Shown piece after piece: positions 47,737 through 55,314 of a stretch of 64,000 bases of DNA; the first letter of the stretch is position 1; the number at the start of each line of letters is the position of its first letter. The notes beneath the pieces were generated by a model. That model did no database searches, had not been told where the DNA came from, and saw only the letters and a program-made list of their open reading frames with translations. The translations under genes and the position numbers were made by a program. The stretch is from Pseudomonadota bacterium. Its GTDB lineage: Bacteria; Pseudomonadota; Gammaproteobacteria; Steroidobacterales; Steroidobacteraceae. The DNA is taken from assembly GCA_018241425.1 (NCBI GenBank), contig JAFEDU010000001.1:372001-436000 (forward strand). Direction: 5' to 3'.

Positions 47737-49554
47737 GTGGCGTGGGACGACGAACTTGAAATTGGAAGCGTCGCTTACCAAATTGCAGCGGCGGTGCACA
47801 ACAGAATTCGGGTGCTTGCCAGACCCGGCACTGGCAAGTCCTTTGCAATGAAGCGCCGGGTTGCACGGCTCCTCGAGGAGGGAGTTGCGCCGCAGGACAT
47901 ACTGGCAGTTACCTTCACCCGCGTAGCGGCCGAAGACCTGCATCGCGAGCTACTGCAACTCGACGTTCCGGGCAGCCAAGAGCTTCGAGGCCAGACGCTT
48001 CATGGGCTCGCCATGCGCATACTGAGTCGTGCTCACGTGCTAGAGGCTTTAGGACGAACACCACGACCATTAAACGACTTCGAATTGCGTGCCCTGTTGT
48101 GCGACCTAGCGCCGATGCACGGTGGAAAGCGCCGCTGCGCGAAGATGATTCGAGCCTACACGTCCGCGTGGGCTCAAAGTCAGGGGGATGCCCCAGGTTT
48201 TGCTCAAACGGATGCAGAGAGGCTCTTTGAGACCGCGCTCCTAGAATGGCTGCGATTCCACCGCGGAATGCTAATTGGAGAGCTAATTCCCTACCTCGTT
48301 AAGTACCTTCGTGAGAATCCGCATGCACCGGAGCACAACGAGTATGACCATCTGTACAGCTTCAAGAATGCTCATCCAGAAGGCATCCGAGAATGGCCGG
48401 CGGCAAACCCCGGTTGCGCCGATCATGCAATGACAGAATGTCGACGATGCCCAACCCGCGTCGTCGAGATCGCGAATGCGTTGATTGCACACAATGTCAA
48501 TCGAGAGCCGCGCAATCTCGTACCGCGAGCGATAAATGGACCTGGCGAGATTCAGAGATTGCAGTTTGCAGACTTAGAAGCAGAGGCGGGGTGGATTTGC
48601 GGCAAAGTGACACGCCTACTCGCGGATGGTGTTCATCCAAGCGAAATGATCATTTTGGTGCAGAGAAGTGCCGCGGGTAGGCCAATCTACAATGCGCTTC
48701 GCGAGGCCGGAGTTCCAGTCAAGTCATATTATGAGGAGAGTCAACTAGACACAGCTCTCGCTCAAGAGCGATTTGCCCTCTTCAAGCTTTTTTTGGACGG
48801 TAGCGATAAGGTGGCACTTCGTTACTTGCTCGGAGTCGGACATGTCGACTTCCGTGCAAGCCAGTACGCCCGATTGCGGGCTCATTGCGAGAGCGCTGAC
48901 GCGTCACCATGGGAAGCCCTTGAGCAGTTGGCCGCCGGAGAAATTGATCTACCGCACACAATGGGTTTAATAGCGCGGTTCGAGCAGATAAGGGCACAGC
49001 TGGAGCTACTCACCGCTCACGGTGCAGAACTGATAGATTTGATCAATGCTCTGTTTCCAGAAGCAGCAGCAGAATTAATTGAACTGCGCCAGCTCGCTCT
49101 TGGAGCAGTGGATGTCGCTAACACGCCGCAAGCGCTGATGTCCGCAATGCTGGACGAGATCAATCAGCCCGACGTACCTCCGGTGGTTGAAGACGTACGC
49201 CTCATGAGCTTGCACAAGTGCAAGGGACTCTCGGCATCTTATGTTTTCATCGCGAGTTGTGTCCAAGGAATTCTCCCGCCCCGCAACGATCCCGACCTCA
49301 CGCCGGCGCAGAACCGTGCCGTTCTCGAGGAGGCGCGACGATTGTTTTTTGTGGGACTGACCAGAGTCAAGTCTGATCCCAACAACAACCGCCCGGGTAG
49401 TCTCTTCATCACCTATCCGCATACGATGCCGCTCGGCTTGGCGTTTGCCGCGAACGTAGATTTCGCACGAAGGAAAAACGGCGTTGCCTATCTTCTGGCC
49501 AGCCAATTCTTGGATGAACTTGGACCAGCCGCACCTGCACCTGAAGCGGGATGA
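47737..49554 (+). CDS. UvrD-like SF1 helicase missing Walker B and motif III
   Basis: A 605-residue protein from GTG 47737 (AGGA 9 bases upstream). Walker A is intact (RPGTGKS, 29-35), as are motif Ia (VTFTRVAAEDL), motif V region (MSLHKCKGLSA) and motif VI (RLFFVGLTRVK). Where relatives have a Walker B box DEYQD followed by GDxDQSIYSF, this protein runs NEYDHLYSFKNAHPEG (about residues 201-216): roughly 40 residues are absent and the frame continues. Without the Asp-Glu pair ATP hydrolysis should fail. Either the gene has decayed by an in-frame deletion near 48350, or the ATPase was lost while nucleic-acid binding remained. The deletion is judged from memory of the family. Confidence 0.85.
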   Translation: MAWDDELEIGSVAYQIAAAVHNRIRVLARPGTGKSFAMKRRVARLLEEGVAPQDILAVTFTRVAAEDLHRELLQLDVPGSQELRGQTLHGLAMRILSRAHVLEALGRTPRPLNDFELRALLCDLAPMHGGKRRCAKMIRAYTSAWAQSQGDAPGFAQTDAERLFETALLEWLRFHRGMLIGELIPYLVKYLRENPHAPEHNEYDHLYSFKNAHPEGIREWPAANPGCADHAMTECRRCPTRVVEIANALIAHNVNREPRNLVPRAINGPGEIQRLQFADLEAEAGWICGKVTRLLADGVHPSEMIILVQRSAAGRPIYNALREAGVPVKSYYEESQLDTALAQERFALFKLFLDGSDKVALRYLLGVGHVDFRASQYARLRAHCESADASPWEALEQLAAGEIDLPHTMGLIARFEQIRAQLELLTAHGAELIDLINALFPEAAAELIELRQLALGAVDVANTPQALMSAMLDEINQPDVPPVVEDVRLMSLHKCKGLSASYVFIASCVQGILPPRNDPDLTPAQNRAVLEEARRLFFVGLTRVKSDPNNNRPGSLFITYPHTMPLGLAFAANVDFARRKNGVAYLLASQFLDELGPAAPAPEAG

Positions 49555-49573
49555 GGAGGCGCGGCGCGGAAAG

Positions 49574-50581
49574 TCATCGTGCGATGGGATCCTCGCGCGA
49601 TCTGATCCTCCGCGAATACCGACGTAACTCATCCGCAGTGAGTTCTTGAGCTGTGCGGAGTTGTTGAATCTGACTAGCAAATCGCCTTGCGTCTGCGGCG
49701 ATCTCCGTGCGTCCTTCGGCAAGCAAGGTTCTAGCGAGCGCCAACCAGCCCCGTGTAACCTGCCTTTGCTTGTCAGTCAATCCAGCCGCGGAGACCTCGA
49801 GTCGAAGACCTCGGTTTCCAAGGGGCGCCGCCATCCCTTCGGTTTGCCCTCTCATGAATTCGAGGTCGGCACGACGGCTTGCTCGGTAAACGCCGTCACG
49901 TTGCGTGAACCCGATCGCCCCGCGCGCAGAGCGGTCAGTGGCATTCGCTTGCACGCCCACCGATCTCAGGTTTTGCGCGAAATCCCGCCTCCAGGCTTTC
50001 AGGATCGCCTTTCGAATGTTCAACCTCACCCGCTCCTCGCTCACGGCCTTGATGACCATGTGCACATGCGGGTGAGGCTCGTCGGTATGCAACACCATCG
50101 CATAGCGGTGCTTCGCTCCGAACTCCTCCCTGGCGAACATCTTCACCGCCTCCAGGACCTTCCTGGGAGGGGTGCCAGGAGGCATCGAGAACAGGACCTT
50201 GTGGACCAGCTTCGGCGGATTGCGATTGGCTTTGGCGTGCAAGGTGGAGGTCGGCCGCTGCTCTTGGATATCCAAATCCCAGTCCTCCAGCAGGTCGGCT
50301 TCTGCCCCCTTCTCCTCAATTTGCCGATCATCGTCCGTCTCGATCTCGATATCCCCCTTCCGGCTCAAGTAGGCGAAGTGCTTCCCAACTGACTTCGCGT
50401 CCTGGCCTCCCCGACTGAGAACTTTGACCATGACTTCCGGCGTCCGACGAACGGCTCGTTCGATCAGCTGGATCTCCTCTGGACTCAGCCGATCCCTGTG
50501 ACCCGGCCCGCGCCGGGCATAGCTGGCGATGTCCAGAAGCGGCCTGGCTGACCCACTTTCATTCAGTGTCTTCGCCATCAC
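49574..50581 (-). CDS. MOB relaxase, copy 1
   Basis: A 335-residue relaxase/mobilization nuclease. The metal-binding histidine motif is HTDEPHPHVHMVIKA (residues about 163-177) and the N-terminal half has EVMVKVLSRGGQDAKSVGKH and KLVHKVLFSMPPGTPP. It would nick oriT and stay bound to the 5' end. It overlaps mobC copy 1 by 23 bp. A paralogue lies at 59926; both carry the same motif order but differ clearly in sequence. Confidence 0.88.
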   Translation of the reverse strand: MMAKTLNESGSARPLLDIASYARRGPGHRDRLSPEEIQLIERAVRRTPEVMVKVLSRGGQDAKSVGKHFAYLSRKGDIEIETDDDRQIEEKGAEADLLEDWDLDIQEQRPTSTLHAKANRNPPKLVHKVLFSMPPGTPPRKVLEAVKMFAREEFGAKHRYAMVLHTDEPHPHVHMVIKAVSEERVRLNIRKAILKAWRRDFAQNLRSVGVQANATDRSARGAIGFTQRDGVYRASRRADLEFMRGQTEGMAAPLGNRGLRLEVSAAGLTDKQRQVTRGWLALARTLLAEGRTEIAADARRFASQIQQLRTAQELTADELRRYSRRIRSREDPIAR

Positions 50582-51104
50582 CCTGCTCCCAGCTGGTCTG
50601 GTTGGCCTTAATCAGCCCTTTCACGTGATCTCTAAGTCCCTCGGCGACCTTGAGCATCCCCCGGAGATCGTCGCGCCCAGGAGCTGCAATCTTGCCGCCC
50701 TGGGCCGCCACCCGGGCAATCAGATTCAATGTCCGCCCGATAGCTCCCAGCTCCGCCACAGAGCGCTTCAGAGCGGCGAGCTCGTCCTTGGGGAGCGGTG
50801 ACAGCTGCCGAAGGTGGGACCGGACCAGGACCGATACGTACGTCGCCGAGGGCAAGCCCCGCCTGGCCGCCCGATCCGCCAGTAGGATCCGATCATCTGA
50901 CCGCAACCGGACATACAGTCTTGTCGCCCGGGGTTCCCTGTATGACGGGGCCACCACCGGCGCTGGCGATGCCACTCCCAGCACGGTCTCGATGAGCTGC
51001 CGGAGGACGACCGACTCTGGCAGATCCTTCTGCGCAGCAACCGTCTTGAGGAGGGACTTGGTCTCTCCCGACACCCGACATTGGACGAACGCTTCGTGAG
51101 CCAC
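50559..51104 (-). CDS. MobC-like relaxosome accessory protein, copy 1
   Basis: A 181-residue protein starting with GTG at 51104. The N-terminus is ribbon-helix-helix-like (FVQCRVSGETKSLLKTVAAQ ... ESVVLRQLIE), and the C-terminal half has the MobC pattern ELGAIGRTLNLIARVAAQGG. MobC proteins bind oriT and help the relaxase open it. The candidate oriT at 51105-51185 touches its start codon, so self-regulation is likely. Confidence 0.82.
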   Translation of the reverse strand: MAHEAFVQCRVSGETKSLLKTVAAQKDLPESVVLRQLIETVLGVASPAPVVAPSYREPRATRLYVRLRSDDRILLADRAARRGLPSATYVSVLVRSHLRQLSPLPKDELAALKRSVAELGAIGRTLNLIARVAAQGGKIAAPGRDDLRGMLKVAEGLRDHVKGLIKANQTSWEQGDGEDTE

Positions 51105-51185
51105 GGGTGGGATCGTGTGACAACAGCGGCCGCGAGGCTATCCTGCATCCATCAAGATTTGGCGCCGGATGTCACACGTAAGTGG
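51105..51185. other. Candidate oriT, copy 1
   Basis: A perfect 9-bp inverted repeat, CGTGTGACA (51114-51122) and TGTCACACG (51170-51178), flanks TATCCTGC at 51139-51146. The RP4/IncP-type nic consensus is YATCCTG|Y, which would place the nick after 51145. The box GCCGCGAGGC at 51129-51138 recurs at about 51210 and again upstream of mobC copy 2 near 61481, supporting a shared relaxosome site. Confidence 0.6.
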
Positions 51186-51366
51186 CGACTATTGTGAGAC
51201 ACCGCCGCGAGGCCCAGAAGATCAGTCCCGAACGTCGCCCTGTCAGCCAGCCCCAGTTAGACTCGCGCATGCACAGCACAAAGGGACACTAGGAATCCTG
51301 ACAATTCTTGTCACCCTCTACGGCGCTGGCCGGTTATGCGGGCAAGGCCATGGCCCCGGCAGAATG

Positions 51367-51404
51367 AAAAAAAAGGAGGTGCCCCAGAACGAGGCACCCC
51401 CTCC
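51367..51404 (-). terminator. Intrinsic terminator
   Basis: On the minus strand a GC-rich stem (GGAGGGGGTGCC with GGGCACCTCC, 8-base loop) is followed by eight T. It ends transcription of the DUF932 gene just upstream and shields the oriT region. Confidence 0.85.
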
Positions 51405-51412
51405 CATCTACA

Positions 51413-52231
51413 TCAGTGCAGTAGTGCCAAGGCCCGGTCCCAGAGCCCCGCATTGATGCGAATGTCCTCCCGGATGGCCGTGATGGCCCTGGTGCGGACC
51501 AGCCGATTGGTCGCCGTCCTCCTCGGTATGCCGCCCCGCAGAACGTTCTCCTGGACGCGATTCAGGACTCGCCAGGCGTCGTCTCCGGCGTCCTCGGCCC
51601 GACGAGGTACCAGCAGACGGGCCGGTTCCAGACCGCACTCAGGACGTCCGGGGAACCTCAGAGCCAGCGCCGCCGAGGCGAAGTCCAGCTGTTCGAGGTA
51701 GTCCAGGTGCCGACATTCGAGGTGCTCCACTGAGGTCACCAGAGACCCAAACCGCTCGCTGATCTCGAGCGCGGCCCGGACCACATCAGCCACCACGTCA
51801 CCCCGGTGTGCCACCTTGAAAGTCGGGAAGGCACCCACGGAGACAACCAGTCCGTTGGTGCAGACCGCCCTGTATAGGCCGACCCGCAGCTGGTACACGC
51901 TGGTCCCGTCATGGGAGTTCAGGAACAGGAGCTCCGGCACTGCGTCCTTCAAGGCCACCGTCTCGAACCGCCGGCGAAACCGGATTACATGGCGGGCGTG
52001 CAACGGGCTCTTAGCCCTGGTCGCCTGGCGGGCCTCCACTGGGTGGAACCCAACGCTGTACAGCGCATCGACAACCTTCGCGGTCGGGATGAAGGTATAC
52101 GACGCGCTCCGGCTCTCATGGGCTGCCGGGGCAAAGGCTGCCGGCACGCGTGTACGCAGGAGCTCAGGGGTCAGCGAGGTCAGAAATGCAGAGCTGTAAG
52201 AGGAAACAGAAGTCAGTGAGGAAGTATTCAT
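51413..52231 (-). CDS. DUF932 domain protein
   Basis: A 272-residue DUF932 protein. Features are SYTFIPTAKVVDALYSVGFHP, HVIRFRR, LLFLNSHDGTSVYQLRVGLY and RAVCTNGLVVS. DUF932 genes are typical of plasmids and conjugative elements; the function is not settled (suggested roles include anti-defence or DNA metabolism). GGAGG lies 9 bases before the ATG, and a radC RNA motif precedes it. Confidence 0.88.
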   Translation of the reverse strand: MNTSSLTSVSSYSSAFLTSLTPELLRTRVPAAFAPAAHESRSASYTFIPTAKVVDALYSVGFHPVEARQATRAKSPLHARHVIRFRRRFETVALKDAVPELLFLNSHDGTSVYQLRVGLYRAVCTNGLVVSVGAFPTFKVAHRGDVVADVVRAALEISERFGSLVTSVEHLECRHLDYLEQLDFASAALALRFPGRPECGLEPARLLVPRRAEDAGDDAWRVLNRVQENVLRGGIPRRTATNRLVRTRAITAIREDIRINAGLWDRALALLH

Positions 52232-52259
52232 CGGAGTCGCCTCCAGAAGGCGTTGAGCT

Positions 52260-52405
52260 GGGCGGGATTGCCCGCGCAGGGCGCCTCACGCGGCAGCGGA
52301 GCCGTCAGGGATCGCTAGACCGCCGCAGGCGGCGCGTGAGTCCCCGAGCGCGTCCTTGACGGCGAGAACCGCGTGATACCCTGCGCGGACACAGCAAGCC
52401 CGCCC
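52260..52405 (-). ncRNA. radC RNA motif, copy A (5' leader of the DUF932 gene)
   Basis: The minus-strand leader folds with an outer GGGCGGG/CCCGCCC pair, a second CGCAGGG/CCCTGCG stem, and an inner GCCGTCA/TGACGGC stem capped by a variable GC-rich hairpin. The same layout occurs at 54082-54230 and 59558-59705, each upstream of a mobile-element gene. This matches what I know of the radC RNA motif, a structured leader found before radC, DUF932 and similar genes in Pseudomonadota. Ligand or mechanism unknown. Confidence 0.75.
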
Positions 52406-52510
52406 CACCCTCTCTCCGTCCTCTCCGGAAAGAACTGAGACCCGCTCCGCAGCGCAGCTCTGTGCACTGCCGGGACAATCCGAGACTCTGTTCCACTCGA
52501 TTTTCCGGCC

Positions 52511-53317
52511 ATGAATACCCGTGCCGACAGATCCCCGCTCAGAGCCGAGCCGCTTCGGGTTCCCGGCCAGTCTGTTCGCAACCAGAAGATTGACCTGCTC
52601 TTCGAGCGGCTGATCCCGTTGCTATGGATTACGACCATCGCCGCGGCGCTTACCATCGCGGCAGTAGTTCAGGAATGGACAGGCTGGCGTCCAACCACCT
52701 TTGAATATGCTCTGGTGACTGGCGCGCTCGTCGCCGTCAGCGCGCTCCGCCTCTACTTCCTGCGCCCGAAGCTCGAAGCCTTCGACCTGGGGCAGCGCGG
52801 AGAAGTGGCCGTGGGCCAGTATCTGGAACAATATTTGATCCCGGAAGGCGCCCGAGTTATCCACGACGTGCTGGGTGACCGGTTCAATCTTGATCATGTG
52901 GTGATCGCTCCACAGGGCGTTTTCGTCATCGAGACCAAGACCTACAGCAAGCCCCGTCACGGGGAAGCTCGGATCACCTTTGCAGAGGATGGAACGCTAC
53001 GTGTCGCCGGCCACCGGCCAGACCGCGATCCCATCGTTCAGGTCCAGGCCGGTAGCCGATGGTTGTCCGAACTCCTCACGGAACTCACCGGCGAACCCGT
53101 TCAGTGCCGGGAGGCCGTCGTATTCCCTGGCTGGTCCATCGAATACATGAGCCGCGAATGGCTAAATGCAGGTCGACCTTGGGTCTTGCAGCCCAAGGCG
53201 TTCGCGGCCTTTCTCGCCCAGGAACAGGCTCTCCTGACGTTGCGACAGGTAAAGATGTATGCAGGCCACCTGTCCCGATACATGCGGGCACGCCAGGAAG
53301 CCGAGCGCAAGCGCTGA
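52511..53317 (+). CDS. NERD (nuclease-related domain) membrane protein
   Basis: A 268-residue protein with two N-terminal membrane helices (LIPLLWITTIAAALTIAAVV and ALVTGALVAVSALRLYFL) and a NERD domain: DLGQRGEVAVGQYLEQYLIP, NLDHVVIAPQGVFVIETKTY with the PD-(D/E)xK residues Asp and E-x-K, and WLSELLTELTGEPVQCREAV. It is probably an inner-membrane DNA or RNA nuclease. It points away from the surrounding minus-strand genes. Confidence 0.85.
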   Translation: MNTRADRSPLRAEPLRVPGQSVRNQKIDLLFERLIPLLWITTIAAALTIAAVVQEWTGWRPTTFEYALVTGALVAVSALRLYFLRPKLEAFDLGQRGEVAVGQYLEQYLIPEGARVIHDVLGDRFNLDHVVIAPQGVFVIETKTYSKPRHGEARITFAEDGTLRVAGHRPDRDPIVQVQAGSRWLSELLTELTGEPVQCREAVVFPGWSIEYMSREWLNAGRPWVLQPKAFAAFLAQEQALLTLRQVKMYAGHLSRYMRARQEAERKR

Positions 53318-53333
53318 GCTTCGCAACCGCAGC

Positions 53334-53368
53334 AAGAAAATCGCATCCAGCGTCCCTGCCGGATGCGA
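53334..53368 (-). terminator. Intrinsic terminator of the split radC gene
   Basis: On the minus strand TCGCATCC (53361-53368) pairs with GGATGCGA (53341-53348), followed by TTTTCTTG. It lies just after the stop of the radC 3' fragment, as expected for the original gene. Confidence 0.65.
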
Positions 53369-53380
53369 CCGCCCGCTGGA

Positions 53381-53473
53381 CTAAATAAGCCCGTGTTCCG
53401 AGAATGCGAAGATCGTCTCCGCGATGATGAGGTGATCGAGGACGCGCACGTCCACCAACGAGAGCGCTTCCTT
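53381..53473 (-). pseudogene. radC, 3' fragment (split by the RIT element)
   Basis: The minus strand encodes KEALSLVDVRVLDHLIIAET and on to EHGLI then stop, the C-terminal end of a RadC/JAB-type protein, but has no start. It joins in frame to the 5' fragment at 59143-59535 once bases 53474-59142 and one copy of the 6-bp duplication (TTCCTT on the plus strand) are removed. Restored length is about 160 residues, like the intact copy at 53577. Confidence 0.85.
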
Positions 53474-53557
53474 TTATGCGCAGGACGCCGTAATGCGCAC
53501 CAGCGGAGCTGGATGGCCGGATTCACCGAGGAACGGCCCAGAGGATACTGCGCATTA
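53474..53557. repeat. Left-end repeats of the RIT element
   Basis: Three copies of a TWATGNGCAN unit: TTATGCGCAG (53474-53483), TAATGCGCAC (53491-53500) and, inverted, CTGCGCATTA (53548-53557). Likely recombinase binding sites. Confidence 0.6.
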
Positions 53558-53576
53558 TTTCTCGTCCCGCCGGGGC

Positions 53577-54065
53577 TCATAAGAGCCCCTTCTGCGCGAA
53601 GCTGAGGACTAGGGATCCGGCTACGACGAGGTGATCAAGCAACCGGACTTCGATCGCGGCGAGCGAGTCGCGGAGCTTCTGGGTGATCAACTCGTCGGCC
53701 GCGCTCTGCTCCTGAACGCCCGAGGGATGGTTGTGGTAGGCGATGACCGCGGCCGCTCGCTGCTCCAGCGCCAGCTTCACCACCTCCCGCGGATGCACCG
53801 TGGCGCCATCGATCGTGCCGCGGAACAGCTCTACGCAGTCGATGACCCGATGGCGACCGTCCACGAGGATCAGGCCGAAGCACTCATGGTCCAGGTGCCC
53901 GATCCGCATCGTCAGATACTCTCCGACCTGCTGCGGCGACTGCAGCAACGCTCCGCGCCGGACACGATGGGCAAGGACTGCACGAGCTGCCGTCAGGATT
54001 TCCTGGCTCGACGCGCGCTCGACCGCACCATTGGCGCGACAGATCAACAGATTGTGGGTAGACAT
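53577..54065 (-). CDS. RadC-like JAB-domain protein (intact copy, inside the RIT element)
   Basis: A 162-residue protein of the short RadC type found on mobile elements. The JAB/MPN metalloprotease-like motif is intact: HPREVVKLAL, then AVIAYHNHPSG with HxH and a downstream Ser/Asp in EQSAADELI, ending LLDHLVVAGSLVLSFAQKGL. Despite the name a DNA-repair role is not supported for the family. GGGGCTC-ATAA-GAGCCCC (53572-53589) at its end may be a terminator. Start at 54065 (MSTHNLL); the longer frame runs into the RNA leader. Confidence 0.85.
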   Translation of the reverse strand: MSTHNLLICRANGAVERASSQEILTAARAVLAHRVRRGALLQSPQQVGEYLTMRIGHLDHECFGLILVDGRHRVIDCVELFRGTIDGATVHPREVVKLALEQRAAAVIAYHNHPSGVQEQSAADELITQKLRDSLAAIEVRLLDHLVVAGSLVLSFAQKGLL

Positions 54066-54081
54066 GGCCTTCTCCGGCTTT

Positions 54082-54230
54082 GATCGGGCGTGATTGCCCG
54101 AGGCCGGGCCATGCCATCGCAGCGCAGCCGTCAAGGCCGCCGCAGGCGCTCGCGAGCACGGGCCGCAGGCCCGCGCGCAGGCCTTGACGGCGAGAACGAT
54201 GGCGTAGACTCCCAGGACTCGGCAAGCATC
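54082..54230 (-). ncRNA. radC RNA motif, copy B (5' leader of the intact radC gene)
   Basis: The same layout as copies A and C but more diverged: TTGCCCGAG pairs with CTCGGCAA, and the inner GCCGTCAAGG pairs with CCTTGACGGC, enclosing a GC-rich hairpin. It ends 17 bases before the radC start. Confidence 0.7.
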
Positions 54231-54312
54231 GTCCGCTCTTCCGTCAACGCGCTGTTCTATTGTCCTCGTCGCCCGGACCAGACGGCAACACGCTCAACCT
54301 GCGGCGAAGGAC

Positions 54313-55314
54313 TCATAATGCGTCGAGCCACGCGAGCAGGCTCGGATTGCGCCTCCAACGCGGGGGCCCCGAGGGCCGTTTCGATCGATCCACTCGCTCG
54401 ATGGCGCGTCTTTTGGTCTCGATGTTGGCCCGAGCATAGTGGTTCGTCGTGTCGAGACTGACGTGCCCAAGCCAGCTGCGGATGACAGTGATATCGACGC
54501 CGGCGCTGACCAGCTCGACGCCGGCGGTGTGGCGGAACGTGTGCGGGTGGACCCGCTTGGATTTAAGGGACGGTAGCTCTGCGGCCGCCGCGCGCACGTA
54601 GCGAGCGAGCTTGAACCGCACGCCGCCCGCGCCCAGCGGTCGACCGTAACGATTGACGAACAGCGGTTCGTGATCAGGCCGCGGGCGGCGCTTTAGAAGC
54701 GCTGCGAGCAGCTGCGCGGTTTCCGCCCACAGCGGGCAGAGACGTTCCTTGCGGCCTTTTCCGTAGAGCCTTACATGCGCCGGAGCGGCAAGCCGCACAG
54801 CGCTCGGGCACAGGCTCAGCGCCTCCTGGATGCGCGCTCCCGTGTTGTACAGCAGCGCCAGCAGTGCATGATCGCGCTGCCCTTCGAACGTGGATCGATC
54901 CGGTTGGCGCAAGAGGGCCGTCACCTCCTCACTGTCGAGATAGCCGACCGCCGCTCGTGCCGTCTTCTTCATCGGGATGCGCAAGACCGCCGCACACTGC
55001 GCCGCGGCCAGTGGCTCACGATCGGCGACGAAGCGGTAGAACGAGCGGATCGCCGCCAGCCGGCAGTTGCGCGTGCCGATGGTGTCGTGACGCTCGGTCT
55101 CGACATGCTTCAGGAACGCGAGCACCTGCTCGTCGGTCAGATCCGCCATCGACAGGGCGCTCACCGGCTTGCCGCGCCGGGCTGCCGCATCGCGTAGATA
55201 TAACCGCCACGTGTCGCGGTACGAGAGGATCGTGTGTCGCGAGCAGTTGCGTTGCTGCCCCAGCCACTCGTGGAAGAACCCGTGGAGCCAGTAGCTCAGC
55301 GGCGCCGCGTTCAT
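54313..55314 (-). CDS. Tyrosine recombinase, third gene of the RIT trio
   Basis: A 333-residue site-specific recombinase. N-terminal SAM-like DNA-binding domain (HEWLGQQRNCSRHTILSYRD), then catalytic residues Arg in TGARIQEAL, His-x-x-Arg in PHTFRHTAG, His in WLGHVSLDTT and the nucleophile Tyr in NHYARA. Overlaps the second recombinase gene by 4 bp. Confidence 0.92.
   Translation of the reverse strand: MNAAPLSYWLHGFFHEWLGQQRNCSRHTILSYRDTWRLYLRDAAARRGKPVSALSMADLTDEQVLAFLKHVETERHDTIGTRNCRLAAIRSFYRFVADREPLAAAQCAAVLRIPMKKTARAAVGYLDSEEVTALLRQPDRSTFEGQRDHALLALLYNTGARIQEALSLCPSAVRLAAPAHVRLYGKGRKERLCPLWAETAQLLAALLKRRPRPDHEPLFVNRYGRPLGAGGVRFKLARYVRAAAAELPSLKSKRVHPHTFRHTAGVELVSAGVDITVIRSWLGHVSLDTTNHYARANIETKRRAIERVDRSKRPSGPPRWRRNPSLLAWLDAL

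Noticed and set aside
51280..51330. Second nic-like ATCCTG at about 51294
   Set aside because: It lacks flanking inverted repeats like those around 51139-51146, and the next base does not fit the consensus.
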